From contig NC_051120.1 of the NCBI RefSeq assembly GCF_014839805.1, positions 7,626,001 through 7,690,000 on the forward strand: a DNA stretch of 64,000 nucleotides, given 5' to 3'. The first letter of the stretch is position 1. Each line of letters starts with the position of its first letter. This document shows, one piece after another, positions 38,093 to 48,600 of this stretch. Source of the stretch: Manduca sexta. Its lineage: Eukaryota > Arthropoda > Insecta > Lepidoptera > Sphingidae. The translations under genes and the position numbers were made by a program. Under the pieces are notes generated by a model. It saw nothing but the letters and a program-made list of their open reading frames with translations, made no database searches and was not told where the DNA came from.

Positions 38093-38343
38093 ATACATAA
38101 CATCACGCATTTAACCCCGAAGGGGTATGCAGAGGCGCAACTAGGGCCACCCACTTTTCGCCAAGTATGTTCCGTCCCATGATGTGATAGGGGGCGAGCT
38201 TATCGCCATATCGGGCACAAATTCCAGACTCCGGGCTGATACTGAGCAGGAAAACCCAAATATCACTTTGCCCGACCCGGGATTCGAACCCAGGACCTCA
38301 GAGCGCTATTGTACCGGACATGCAATACAACTACGCCACCGAG
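38093..38343 (-). mobile_element. SINE family C, full copy with 12-bp target-site duplication
   Basis: Reverse copy. The tRNA-like head is at the right end (actacgccaccgaggcagt) with a box B whose complement reads gggttcgaatccc at about 38277-38289. The 3' end at the left is catcacgcatttaaccccga. It is flanked by gcagtgggtatc at 38081-38092 and 38344-38355, which overlaps the SINE start by a few bases. Frames 38000-38182 and 38184-38417 are by-products. Confidence 0.85.
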
Positions 38344-39225
38344 GCAGTGGGTATCGAGTTATCGTAATGTCAAAAAGGTTATCATGTGACCAAGTTATGC
38401 AGAAATTGCTTCGATAAGTTAAGTATTTGGGTTTTCTCGAGATATACAAAGGATTGTTGTTACAAAATATTAGGATGAGTTTTAGTGAAGCTTTGGGATA
38501 AAATATTGTAGAAATTATTTTAATGAATAGTCTATAAATTCTCTCCTTTTTTGAGTGTTTATACGGATTAATTCTTATTTTTATATAAATGTTTTTTACG
38601 CCGTCACATTCAGAATGGAGAGATCTTTAAAAAGTAAACATAAAGTCGACCGAGGAAAAGAAACCGTACACTAACTGACATAAATATATTTTTCGAATAC
38701 AATTCTGGATTATGTGAGCGGTCAAACGACAATAATCTAAGCCAATACACCAGTAACTAACGTTAAACATAACAGAACCCATTTATCTATTTCGTTCTGC
38801 CTGAATTACCCAAACGTAGGTGGAATCAGTAATGACTTTGGTTTTTTATTGCAGGTAACTGACTTCAAGGGCGGTACAGCCGGATTTCTCTCCTTTATTA
38901 CCCATTCCCGGTGGTAATAAAACTATTGTGAGTGCATATAAAGCTTTCTGGAGTAGGTAACATTTGTTCATGTTTACATACAAAATATTAGCTCATTCGT
39001 GTTCATTTGGGAAATGTGCTTTAATGTTTGCTTTGTGTAAATAGACGTGATTTACCGCTTTGATGTCTCATAACTATAATCAGATTCGGAATCAACAGAT
39101 AATGATCATATTAATTAACTTCGACATCAATCAGATTGATATGTAAATGGTCTTTGACTGTAGATTGTGGTTTATGACTTTAATGTGAGATTGACAGCTT
39201 GTTCTTCATTTATTGTAAGAGTAAC

Positions 39226-39518
39226 AAAGTAAGGCTAAGAGTTGCCTAAGAGACGGCCTCGGAGACGTAGTTTTACTGAACGCGCGGTACGGCAACGCTC
39301 TGACGTCCTGGGTTCGAATCCTGGGTTCGAATCCTGGGTCGGGCAAAGTGACAATTGGGTTTTTCTGCTCAGTATCAGCTCGGAGTTTAGAATTGAGCCC
39401 GATATGGCGATAGGCTCGCCCTCTATCACATCATGGGACGAAGGATATTTAGCGAAATGTGGGTGCCCTGGTTGCACTTCTGCGTACCCCTTCGGGGATA
39501 AATGCGTGATATGTGTGT
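39226..39518 (+). mobile_element. SINE family C with duplicated B box and 11-bp target-site duplication
   Basis: The tRNA-like head has box A around gcctcggagacgtagtt and two identical B boxes, ggttcgaatcc at 39311-39321 and again at 39324-39334, a 13-bp tandem duplication. The body (tgggtttttctgctcagtat, then ccgatatggcgataggctcg) ends at ccccttcggggataaatgcg. The direct repeat gtaagagtaac is at 39215-39225 and 39519-39529. Both strands show open frames across this unit, which are products of the repeat. Confidence 0.88.
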
Positions 39519-39955
39519 GTAAGAGTAACTGACTTACTATCAATGAATAAATTGGTTGTTACTGAATTACATTCAAAGATCATGAACTCTATGAGACTTA
39601 TAATTCATTGTTAGATTTGTAAATATGTGTTGGGTCGACCACACATTGAAGTTTGATAAAAAAAGTAAACTAAGTCATGTATATAAAATCAAATTGCATT
39701 CAGCCCATGGTAATTCAGTTCCAAAACAAACTAATCGCGGATCTAATAATGTTTTCTATGAATGAAAGATGATATCGTGAATGTTGGTGAAACAACAATA
39801 AATTGCTGCCAACTCTATTATAATTATAACTTTCCGTGATTTTATCTAACACCAAGCCCGCCTGCTGAGCATTGTAATTGATACTAGGAAAGTATTTAGG
39901 TGTTACAGGCTTTATGATCGATAAATGTATGATGATTTGATTCCAGAAGAATATA

Positions 39956-40275
39956 CTTTTTTATTGCTTTAAATGACGAAACGAACTTGCCGTTCGTCAG
40001 ATGGTAAGCGATACGACCGCCTGTAAACAGTAGAAACACCATCCAACACCTTGAATTACAAAGTATTGTTTGGTATTCCACTACGCTCGCCATCCTGAGA
40101 CGTGAGAAGTTAAGTCTTATTATGTCCAACGGTTACACTAGCTACAATGCCCTTCAAACCGGAACACAACAGTGGCTACACACTGCTGCTTGGCGGCAGA
40201 AATAGACATTGCGATGGTACCTACCCAGGCGGACTCTCACACATGAGATACCTGCCACCAGTAATTACACAGTAT
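39956..40275 (+). repeat. Repeat family D (LINE 3' region), longest copy
   Basis: Starts ttttttattgctttaaatga and runs through cgttcgtcagatggtaagcg, ggtattccactacgctcgcc, ccggaacacaacagtggcta and ggcggcagaaatagacattg to tgagatacctgccaccagta. Common in Lepidoptera as a LINE tail. The frames at 39896-40129 and 40147-40347 are by-products. Confidence 0.75.
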
Positions 40276-40559
40276 ATTTTCATAAATAATTATGAATATT
40301 GTGAGGTAATGAACAAACAATTAAAATTAAAATCCTGCCCCACATGATCTCTAGTATCATATATTAGGAACTACGAAGGACTCTGGCATACTCTATCCCA
40401 AAATTCAGATTTGAGGATCACAAAAACAATCTTAACTCGCTTCATCATTCACAATGCCATTAAAATCTATACACGATCATATAATGCCACTGGACTAAAA
40501 CGTATTTTCTAACCCAATATCGTCATATCATCTATTTTAAACCACAAAACATTCCATGA

Positions 40560-40760
40560 TTCTGGATTACCATAGTAATAGGGTTGTCGCCTACATAATG
40601 TGTTCAAACAAAAAACAGGGTCCCGGCTCCCGGGGCCCTAATTTGGGGCGTGAACTCTCCCTAGGGGGCCCTACGCTGATATCAAATTGGAAACATTCAA
40701 GCATAATTGCATTTTATTACAAATATTGTGCCGCAGGCGGTAGCCCTGTTGAGCTTCAAT
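40560..40760. other. Locally GC-rich patch of unknown origin
   Basis: 40618-40675 is a run of G/C-rich words (gtcccggctcccggggccc, ctccctagggggccc) in strongly AT-rich surroundings. No known repeat is recognised. Confidence 0.4.
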
Positions 40761-40933
40761 GAAATTATTGCGTTTGCGTCAATCGAACTATAAGTTCTAA
40801 ATTGCCGCCTGCATATATGTCTTTAGGCAATTTGCACTCTTAGCCCTTTACTAATAAGAATGTATATCTTTAATGATTATAGTACTAATTTAATTTTCAA
40901 AAGTAGCTTGAAGACGTGGCTCGGTTTGGTGAT

Positions 40934-41028
40934 GGAAAAACCTAATATCACTGCCCGACCCGGGGATCGAACTCGGGACTTCAGGATTGCAGTCGTACCG
41001 TATAACATCTACGCCATCGAGGCAGTCT
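40934..41028 (-). repeat. SINE family C, tRNA-like head only
   Basis: The minus strand reads gactgcctcgatggcgtaga (box A) and then a perfect-looking box B, gagttcgatcccc, followed by gggtcgggcagtgatatt. The rest of the SINE is missing. It is the most tRNA-like piece in the window, but no cloverleaf closes beyond it. Confidence 0.7.
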
Positions 41029-41379
41029 AATAATTCGCATAATTTGATACGTTTTATATAAATATAACTTGTATAAACAGCCAGAAGATAAAGTAATCGC
41101 GTAAACAGCAAAAGTTAAAAAACATAACACAAAAATAAAATAATCATAACAGCAATAAAAACATAAACACGTTCAGCAAATTTTCCCAGAATACATAATC
41201 TGCAATCGAAAACTTCGTGTTCCTTGATAAGAACATTCACACGGTCGAAAGTCGTGGTTGTCACTTTCGAAAACTGATCCTTATTTCTTCTCTTTAAGAC
41301 CAGATGTTTGTGGTTATTGCAAGACTACTTACCATCACGTGGTAACCTACACTTCACCTAATTCAATGGCTGCTATAAT

Positions 41380-41445
41380 AATAGTATTGGCCTTGTATTA
41401 GTATACTGCTCATTGCTGAGCACGGACCTCCTCTACCACTTGCTT
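41380..41445 (-). repeat. SINE family A, short 3' fragment
   Basis: Reverse 3' end with ttgtattagtatactgctca, then ttgctgagcacgg and cctcctctaccact. Only about 65 bases of the family remain. Confidence 0.65.
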
Positions 41446-42150
41446 TCTATAGCCTAAAAAACGAAAGAGTACGGGGTTATTAAGGGGTTATTTATTAGTT
41501 GATAGACAATAAGCCTTTTTATAATCGTTAACGATAACGATTATTTTATCGTTACTTATTGCATCGTAGACAAAAAGCCTTCCTACAAAAGTTAACGATA
41601 AAAAAATAACGATAAGTCTATCGCTAGCATATGTCGTTTCCATACATTATTATTAGCGTTACCGATTGCACAAAGGTATAATCTAAGCCTCCTGATCTTT
41701 ACTTTTGTACTACCAAACAAATTGCTAATCCTTTCGCCCTCATATTTCTAGTTGTTATTGTTACTCAGCCCCATATCGCCAATTATGTTTAGAAGAGGTC
41801 CACTACCCAAATGGCACGAGCGGCGCATATGTTATTCAATGACGTCACGTTTTTGCGCCAACCCCAGGGCGTTTAACCGTGAAATATTGAAGAGTACGTC
41901 AGATGTTATATGTTATTAACGCTTATCCGGGTGTTTGGATGTTATTATTGTAACGGTTGTAATATTTAAATAGTGTTAGGTTGTCAACTGTTTTAATTAT
42001 GACAGTCTTAGTAATAACGATAATAATTATTTTTTCAATGAATTTCTGTTTTGATACTGTCTTCCTGTGGTCGAATATAGAAGTTCGAAAATACACTCAA
42101 AATTTTTGTTGCATTTGAACTAAAAATAAAAGTGTATGTTTTGTTGGCTG
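41446..42150. other. Non-coding, with a cluster of 'atcgttaacgat' words
   Basis: Between 41520 and 41632 the words taacgata and tatcgtta recur in both orientations, and agcctt repeats with about 60 bases between. A degraded small inverted-repeat element is possible. Confidence 0.35.
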
Positions 42151-42152
42151 TA

Positions 42153-42181
42153 CAAATAAATAAATAAATAAATAAATAAAA
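42153..42181 (+). repeat. (AAAT)n microsatellite
   Basis: Seven uninterrupted AAAT units, a few bases from the target repeat of a reverse SINE A copy. Confidence 0.9.
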
Positions 42182-42199
42182 GAATATAATACGAGTAAT

Positions 42200-42412
42200 A
42201 ATATAATAATATCAACACTGTATTATATACTGTCCCACTGATGGGCACGGGCCTCCTCTATTCCTGAGAGGGATTAGGCCTTAGTCCCCCACGCTGGCCC
42301 TGTGCGGATTGGTAGACTTTCCACACCTTTTAAATTCCTATAGAGGTTTTTTCTGGTATGCAGGTTTCCTCACGATGTTTTCCTTCACCGTTAAAGCAAG
42401 CCTTCATTCATA
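42200..42412 (-). mobile_element. SINE family A, truncated copy with 14-bp target-site duplication
   Basis: Reverse copy from atatcaacactgtattatat through gagggattaggccttagtcc to ccttcaccgttaaagcaag. The perfect repeat ataatacgagtaat flanks it (42186-42199 and 42413-42426), which fixes the insertion to the base. The tRNA-like head is absent. It lies next to an (AAAT)n run. Confidence 0.88.
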
Positions 42413-42426
42413 ATAATACGAGTAAT

Positions 42427-44134
42427 GATCAGAATTTTAAAATGATAGGTTAATTCCCAATCGATGCAAGGTATAATTTATTTAACGTTACAGATATTGC
42501 GCTGTTAATCAAATTGTAATATATTGCCCCAAATATATCATTCTTTTGACATCTCTCCATTTCCTACGACAGAAACAGAATTCACATTACGGATACAATA
42601 TTCATAATTAAACTTACGATATCAATATTATATGAACATTTTTCATGCACTGACAAATAAATCCCATTTACGAAATGCATTTTATTCCCTGATAAAAATA
42701 GGGTTGCTCCCTGTCCTAATCAAATAGTTGAGATCGTTATTTACGTAAAATGTGAGGGGCTAGCACCCCTAGTCATCGAGGGGATTCTTTGTTGATAAGC
42801 TAATAAGAAATTTACAAGATGTAGACTTAGGAAGGTTGCTTGAAGCGATTTATAGTGTTGAGTATTTTTTGTGTGCAAGTCATGTATAACGAAAAAAAAT
42901 CCGCATTGATCCCTACGAATTAAAATTGGCTCAACATATCTTAAGAAAAAAAAAATTACGACCGGCGTTACGTCATTCCCTTTAGAGTATTTAATATCAA
43001 AAATCGTATAAGACAAAAAATATCTCAACCTCAATCAAACCTGAGACTTTTTCAGTTTTCAGCTGCCACTAATCTACAGAGATAGAGTTGAAGTTAAACA
43101 TATAAAAATGCTTTGTGGAGAAGCTGAGAGAGCTTATAACTTGTTAAGAGGCTTATAGAACTGCTGTGCGCTGCTTTGGAACAGAATAGTATTTTTGGAA
43201 TTATGTTCTGATATGTTACTAGAATATTTTAATTTTAAACTGTTCTGGTATTACCAACACTTCTCTAGATTTAGCTTTCAATCATTTTAGTTGTAAACCT
43301 TATCTAAATCATATTATGATAACAATAAGACTTCTTTTTTAATGAACATCCAAAAATCTTTATATTGATGCATTTACCGACAATAGTCTTACTTATAAAA
43401 AAATCGCAAAGCTATGCTTAGTTAAAATGAACTCGATCAGCTGTAAATCAAAACCCACCATCTTGCCTCTTAATAAGGTTTCAACTAGGAAACCGTTGAT
43501 GTTTTTGCCATCTATTTAAGCAATTCTTAACCACCTCTTAACGCTAAAATAAGTTTATAAGTAAAACTGAATATTATTAAGAAGTTAGATATGGTTTAGG
43601 CCCTTCATCTGATTGTAATTGTTTCAGTATTCAAACCGTGGTGTAACCAAACCTTCGTTTATCGAATGCAAAACACATAAAAGCTATAAACATAGCTGCT
43701 CAATATCGGAGTCTTATAAAGATAAAACGAATGGCGGGCAATGCGTGTTAACTCGGAATCAATTTCCTCGTAAAAATGTTGCTAATCTAATACAGGAGTG
43801 CGATCACGTAGGTCTGTAACGCGAGGTTCGTTCATATTGTAACGACATGTGGGAGTTTAATTAATTCCTAAATTAAGATCTAGAGTAGGTGTGAACGCTA
43901 AGCATTGAAAGATGTTATCAATGAGAGACGAGAGAATTTTAATTAATTGCCTACGGTACCTTAAACGAGAAAGATCTTTTCCAGAAAAAAAAATAGATTC
44001 GATTCAAACTAGCCTGTATGATAATCAAGGACATGGTCAACAAAAACAAATCCGTTAAGTTTGCATGTTTACTTATTAAAAGCTGCAAAACAATTTCACA
44101 AAATTACTCGCGGATGAATAAAAATAATAATTAG
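42427..44134. other. No gene seen
   Basis: AT-rich. The minus-strand frame 42741-43034 and the plus-strand frame 43619-43819 show no domain. Confidence 0.4.
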
Positions 44135-44149
44135 TATTCAGATACATTA

Positions 44150-44883
44150 TTACACACTCAGAAGTTATAGAATATGTGAAAGAGTATATATACCTTGGAC
44201 AGCTTATAGCCCCAAAAGATACTATGTACAAAGAAATAGAAAGGAGAATATCCAACACGTGGAAAAGATATTGGTCTCTCAGCGAGGTTATGAAAAACAA
44301 AGACATGCCAATAAAAGAGAAAAGGAAGTTATATAACACATGTATTGTACCATGCTTGATATATGGTTGCCAAACATGGGCGTTAACAGATAGCCTTACG
44401 AATAAAATAAAAGTATGTCAAAATGGAATAGAGAGAAGCGTAATTGGTGTCAAAAGAAAAGATAAAATAAGATTAAAAGAAATTAAAAATAAAACTAAAT
44501 TTAAAGACACGATTGAAACATCCAAGATCCTGAAATGGAGGTGGACAGGACATATGATGAGAGAGACGCGGGAAAAATGGACAAAAGTAATAACTGAGTA
44601 GTACCCCAGAGATGGGAAAAGAAGCAAAGGAAGACAAAGAAAACGTTGGGACGATGACCTTAAAAAAATTGCCGGTCCAGAGTGGACAAGGATTGCCAAA
44701 AATAGAGAGACATGGAAAGCTTTAGAGGAGGCCTATGTCGAAGGACAAGCTGTTGATAAAAACCAATCGTCTCATAGTCAATAAAGATTCACAATATACT
44801 TAATATATAAAGTGCATGCAGACTATTAAATAAAACATTATTGTAATGAGATAAACAGTAATAAAGGCTTATTTTATTTATTT
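44150..44883 (+). mobile_element. 5'-truncated RTE-like non-LTR retrotransposon with perfect target-site duplication
   Basis: An inserted fragment of a LINE, flanked by the perfect 15-bp direct repeat tattcagatacatta (44135-44149 and 44884-44898). This is the mark of target-primed reverse transcription. The insert has only the 3' end of the element: the C-terminal coding part, a short 3' untranslated region of about 100 bases, and a tail made of short TTTTA/TTTA units before the second repeat. A short 3' UTR and a microsatellite tail instead of poly(A) fit the RTE clade. The missing 5' part is normal for LINE copies that stop early. The exact duplication suggests a recent insertion. The clade is inferred from protein style and not tested. 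Confidence 0.88.
44152..44784 (+). pseudogene. LINE reverse-transcriptase ORF, C-terminal fragment with an internal stop
   Basis: About 210 codons from the end of a LINE polyprotein, open from the truncation point. Recognisable pieces are EYIYLGQLIAP, the KRKLYNTCIVPCLIYGCQTW segment (the conserved 'Y..C..P.L.YG.E.W' block after the reverse transcriptase fingers and palm), KILKWRWTGHMMR, and the basic RDGKRSKGRQRKRWDDDL block near the C-terminus. These occur together in RTE-like elements of insects. A TAG at 44599-44601 interrupts the frame between ITE and YPRDGK, where related elements usually have tryptophan, so a single TGG to TAG change is likely. The frame then runs to a natural TAA at 44782-44784. 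The catalytic YADD box and the endonuclease are upstream of the truncation and absent, so the fragment cannot work. Confidence 0.85.
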
Positions 44884-45300
44884 TATTCAGATACATTACA
44901 ATATTAATAAATCCGTTACATATGAACAGACTTGTAAGCTAACACTGAAACCACGTCTAGAATGTTTAAGATTGCGCCATATAGCGAATGCGTTTTGAAA
45001 TTTGAATTGGGACGCGACGTCGCGAATCCATGGCCGTAGTGCATTGTAAATAATGGCGAGATTTAATAAAATGTACTCACCAACGCTAGCGCGGTACGAT
45101 ACGTAGACATTTTTAAAAATGGAATACGTGAATAAGAATTTTAAAAGTTTGTGCAGTCTGTCAGCTCGTAGGCTAGTGTGGTTCGACTAAGGAAACAATA
45201 ATGAATAAGAACTTAATAAATAAGGCTTTAGAAATCGAAGTTGTTTGTGATGTTAATGCAATTTTGAAGTTCACTGCTTGACATCAGCCGAGTGATTTGC

Positions 45301-45666
45301 TTAAGGTGGTAGCTCAAGGTCCATTTTCATACATTTTGTTTCGGCTTTAATCTGGGTAACTAAACAAGTATTGGCAAGTAAAGAATTTAAATTCACGTCT
45401 AGTTAGTGATTAGTTCTCGCAGTTGAAAGAAAAACGTAAAAATAATTAATAATCATGGATATTTCGGCCTTTAAAATTTAATATGACGAAATTGTAAAGG
45501 CAGAAATATCCATGATTATTAATTATTTTTACGTTTTTCTTCAACTGCGAGAACTAATCACTAACTAGACGTGAATTTAAATTCTTTACTTGCCAATACT
45601 TGTTTAGTTACCCAGATTAAAGCCGAAACAAAATGTATGAAAATGGACCTTGAGGTATCGCCTTAA
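45301..45666. mobile_element. 366-bp foldback element (near-perfect palindrome) with TTAA ends
   Basis: The sequence from 45301 to about 45477 returns almost unchanged as its reverse complement from 45666 back to about 45487. Each arm is about 177 bases, with a centre of only about 10 bases. I count three substitutions near the outer ends, one single-base indel (gaaag versus gaag, around 45425) and two substitutions near the centre. Both ends carry TTAA (45301-45304 and 45663-45666), which could be a target duplication of the piggyBac type or simply part of the repeat. There is no coding capacity. The closeness of the arms means either recent origin or ongoing gene conversion. If transcribed, it would form one long RNA hairpin. 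The superfamily is not established. Confidence 0.85.
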
Positions 45667-45950
45667 TAGTTTTATAATCCACTCTTAATTTTGCTAACGT
45701 TTTTAAATTTCGAATATTTATTTAAAATTAGAATCGTGTCTAGATCTTCGTTAATCTATAATTACAATTTGATAATAAAATGGAAGCGCAATAAATAAGA
45801 AGGCGAAATTTCGGGTGCCGCGGAGTAACCCCTGTGGTTTACTTGAGGTTATAAATCAGGGCTACTGCCCGCCCACTAACTGACATGTTATGTATTTATG
45901 AACATATTGAGGTAGGTCTCTGTCGATAGTTTTTATTAATGCTAAGTCTA

Positions 45951-46367
45951 GACTGACAAGTCCTGGCAGCAATATATTGTTTAAGAACTTCTAGTTGCAT
46001 TTACACTAGCAGTAATAGGTATTCCAATATCTAAAAACATGCACTTTTCCGCAAATCCCCAAAATTTCAAAATTTGCAGAAGTCAGCTTGCAGTGATTGT
46101 TTACACGGCAAAAATTGCATGCAATAATCGGCCACAAGTTTTCTTGTTAATTTAAAACTTTATGTTGTGTCAAAGCTTGAGACAGTGGTAGTAATAATAT
46201 TGTATTTGAGTATTTTGCGCAACAGTCCGAGTTCCGTATTAACAAAGATTATTTTTTATCTCGGAAAATAAACAGTCTGAGTAACTGTCAAGTCGCCATG
46301 TATTGCAATTAGTGTAAACGCATTTGCAAGTTCTTACACAATAAATTGCTGCAAGGACTTGCTAGTC
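45951..46367. mobile_element. MITE with about 65-bp terminal inverted repeats in a TA target
   Basis: The left end, gactgacaagtcctggcagc and onwards to about 46015, matches the reverse complement of the right end (gactagcaagtccttgcagc and onwards) over about 65 bases with a few mismatches and small indels. The shared core contains gcagcaat, tattgt, taagaact and tttacact. TA lies just outside at both ends (45949-45950 and 46368-46369). The 417-bp length, the absence of any reading frame and the long inverted repeats fit a non-autonomous Tc1/mariner-like element. The ends do not resemble those of the maT element at 6.7 kb, so that transposase is unlikely to be its partner. It starts only about 280 bases from the foldback element. 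Confidence 0.78.
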
Positions 46368-47300
46368 TAACTATAGCTTTCCGGGAAAGTTGAAGCCGCA
46401 AGCAAAAAGCAATTTAATATAATAATTTATCTAAATTTAGTTATGTTTAAAAATTGAGCCATTTTATATTCCCTAAGGAACATTTTTAAATATTATTTGA
46501 AAATGGGAATTGTTAGAAATATCCTTTATACAGGCGAGTGTCAGGGTCCCAATTAAGGGTTCATTAAAGTGTTACAACAGTACCTTTGAATCGCAAATGA
46601 CTCTACAATTACCTGCGTCCCTTTGTGATCTCTAGGGGTTTGATTGTTAGGACATTTTTAGCTAATAATAAAATATTATTCCATAAAATTTAAAATGAAC
46701 ATTATGTTTAAGATTTTTAAGAACAATTATGAGAGTTCTTACGGCTCAAACCCATTTAAGTTTAATTGTTACACGAAAGTACACTCTAATAACAAAAACT
46801 GTATTTTTTTGCCCCAATATAAAACCAGAGGAAGCCCTATTGTAGATCGATACCGCTTCGAAAATACGTTATACTTTGACCAAACATTTGCCCACATTGT
46901 TAACATTCATGGCGAAGGGACGAGGGATGAAAAATATTATTGCAGTTTCCCGTCGATGTACATAAATTCATGGGAAACCAAACCTTTGGACAAACACGTT
47001 GAGTAAACATTACTTAATTCATATTTTTGATAGTAAGCCTTTGTTAAGCATGTTGGGTATCAAGCGAGTCCACAAGACAGCATGTAAAATTTGCGTGCAT
47101 TTAATAATGTTATGGAAATATTAAATAATAAAATCAAGATTGTAAAAGAGCAATTTGGGTAAAACAGGTTCATTGATAAAATATAAGTATTAAGGAGTAA
47201 CGCGTTCGATTTGAAAAATTTAAGGTGTCCGGGATTAAAATCTGTTGCCCATATCGCACTAGAACATCATGACGTAGGAAATGAGCTATATGAACTAGGA

Positions 47301-47380
47301 ATCATCATTATCAGCTGCAGGATGTCTACTGCTGTACTTCGGCCTCCCCCAAAGATTTCTAGATAGATCTATTGTAAGCG
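47301..47380. repeat. Repeat family H, copy 2
   Basis: atcatcattatcagctgcag, gatgtctactgctgtacttc and ggcctcccccaaagatttct match 28990-29085 in order and orientation. Confidence 0.55.
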
Positions 47381-48417
47381 GCCCGCTAATTCATTAATAT
47401 GTATTACCAGGAATAACCTCGTTCATTTCTACCGGCCCTTCTAAAGATATAATACGTATTCCTGCGTATAAAACAATGTCTATTGATAGAATTTGATTAT
47501 ATTGGGTTTGTGATAAATCCATATTTAATGTCTGACTCTTTAAGGTTGAAATTAGCTAACTCATGAACATGTTCCTAAAGTGCAATTTCTAATTTCTTTG
47601 ATTACTCGAATTAAGGAAACACCTAATCTATTATAGGCGAGAAGGTGATTAAATAGACGAGGAAGCGGAATTAAGTATGGGAATTTGGCAGCTGGCAAGT
47701 GGTCACTCGTAATATATAGAGGGTGTAGAAATTGCACTCGCGACGCTATTATCCCCAGGGGTTGGGGTTCAAATAGGGCAATTTTCGGAAAATGTTTGCG
47801 AGATGCGTTTCCGTCAGCTAATTTGTGTGGTCACGCACTTTTAGATCGGAGATCTATGATGATTAGATTTTATCGGGATTTGAGTGCTGAATAAGCAGTA
47901 GCAAGTCCGTTTAGATTTCGGAGTAGAAATTTTGTGAGGTTTACTTGTGAAATGTGGAGTTATTTCTACAATTCAAGTATTTTTTGAGACGTTTGATTGT
48001 TTCCAGTTCAGGAAGTTTCAAAACCCTATTTTAAACATGCAAACTGGTGCGATAGAAATATTTTAAAGAAATACGTTGGATGGATTCCATAGTACCTGAA
48101 CTTGACCGCTCTATGGTACCTGCTTTCGAACAAAAGAAAAGCCAACATAAAATGGCCATTTCGCATTCCAACGCATACAACATATAGAATGTAATGTGCT
48201 ATCTGTCCATCGGCACAAAAAGAAGGTTCTGGATTAATGTTCGAGCGGCGGGGCGAGTAACACGCGATTGTGGCGAAATCCGTCCGCTGTCATAAATCTG
48301 CGCCATTCTTTTGGAATATTAGAAATTTGCCATGTTTCTGATGTAATTTCAAAATTGCTTCTTACGATATATGTGAGGTATGGTCAACATTGAAGCCCAG
48401 GCTCTAGTATTTATATG

Positions 48418-48600
48418 AAACTAGCAGACCCGAAAGACGTTGTCCCGTCTCATCTATGAATTTGCAGCGCTCACTCTGTCAATCGCACAAATTAACTTTT
48501 CTTAAATTGTCAAAAAAAAAAAAATAGTGAAATCGGTCAAGCCGTTCACGCGTGATGGCGTAACCAAGGGAAATAGGGATTCATTTTTATATATATAGAT
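48418..48600 (+). repeat. Repeat related to family E ('actagcagacccg' type)
   Basis: actagcagacccgaaagacg, ttgtcccgtctcatctatga, then gaaatcggtcaagccgttca and attcatttttatatatatag. It starts and ends like family E but differs internally, so it is probably a sister family. Confidence 0.65.

Noticed and set aside
39235..39543. Overlapping frames of about 100 codons on both strands
   Set aside because: Both run through SINE family C; similar peptides appear at the reverse copy at 38.1-38.4 kb.
40934..41028. tRNA gene on the minus strand (good A and B boxes)
   Set aside because: The boxes belong to the head of SINE family C, seen in other copies. No full cloverleaf or acceptor stem could be closed.
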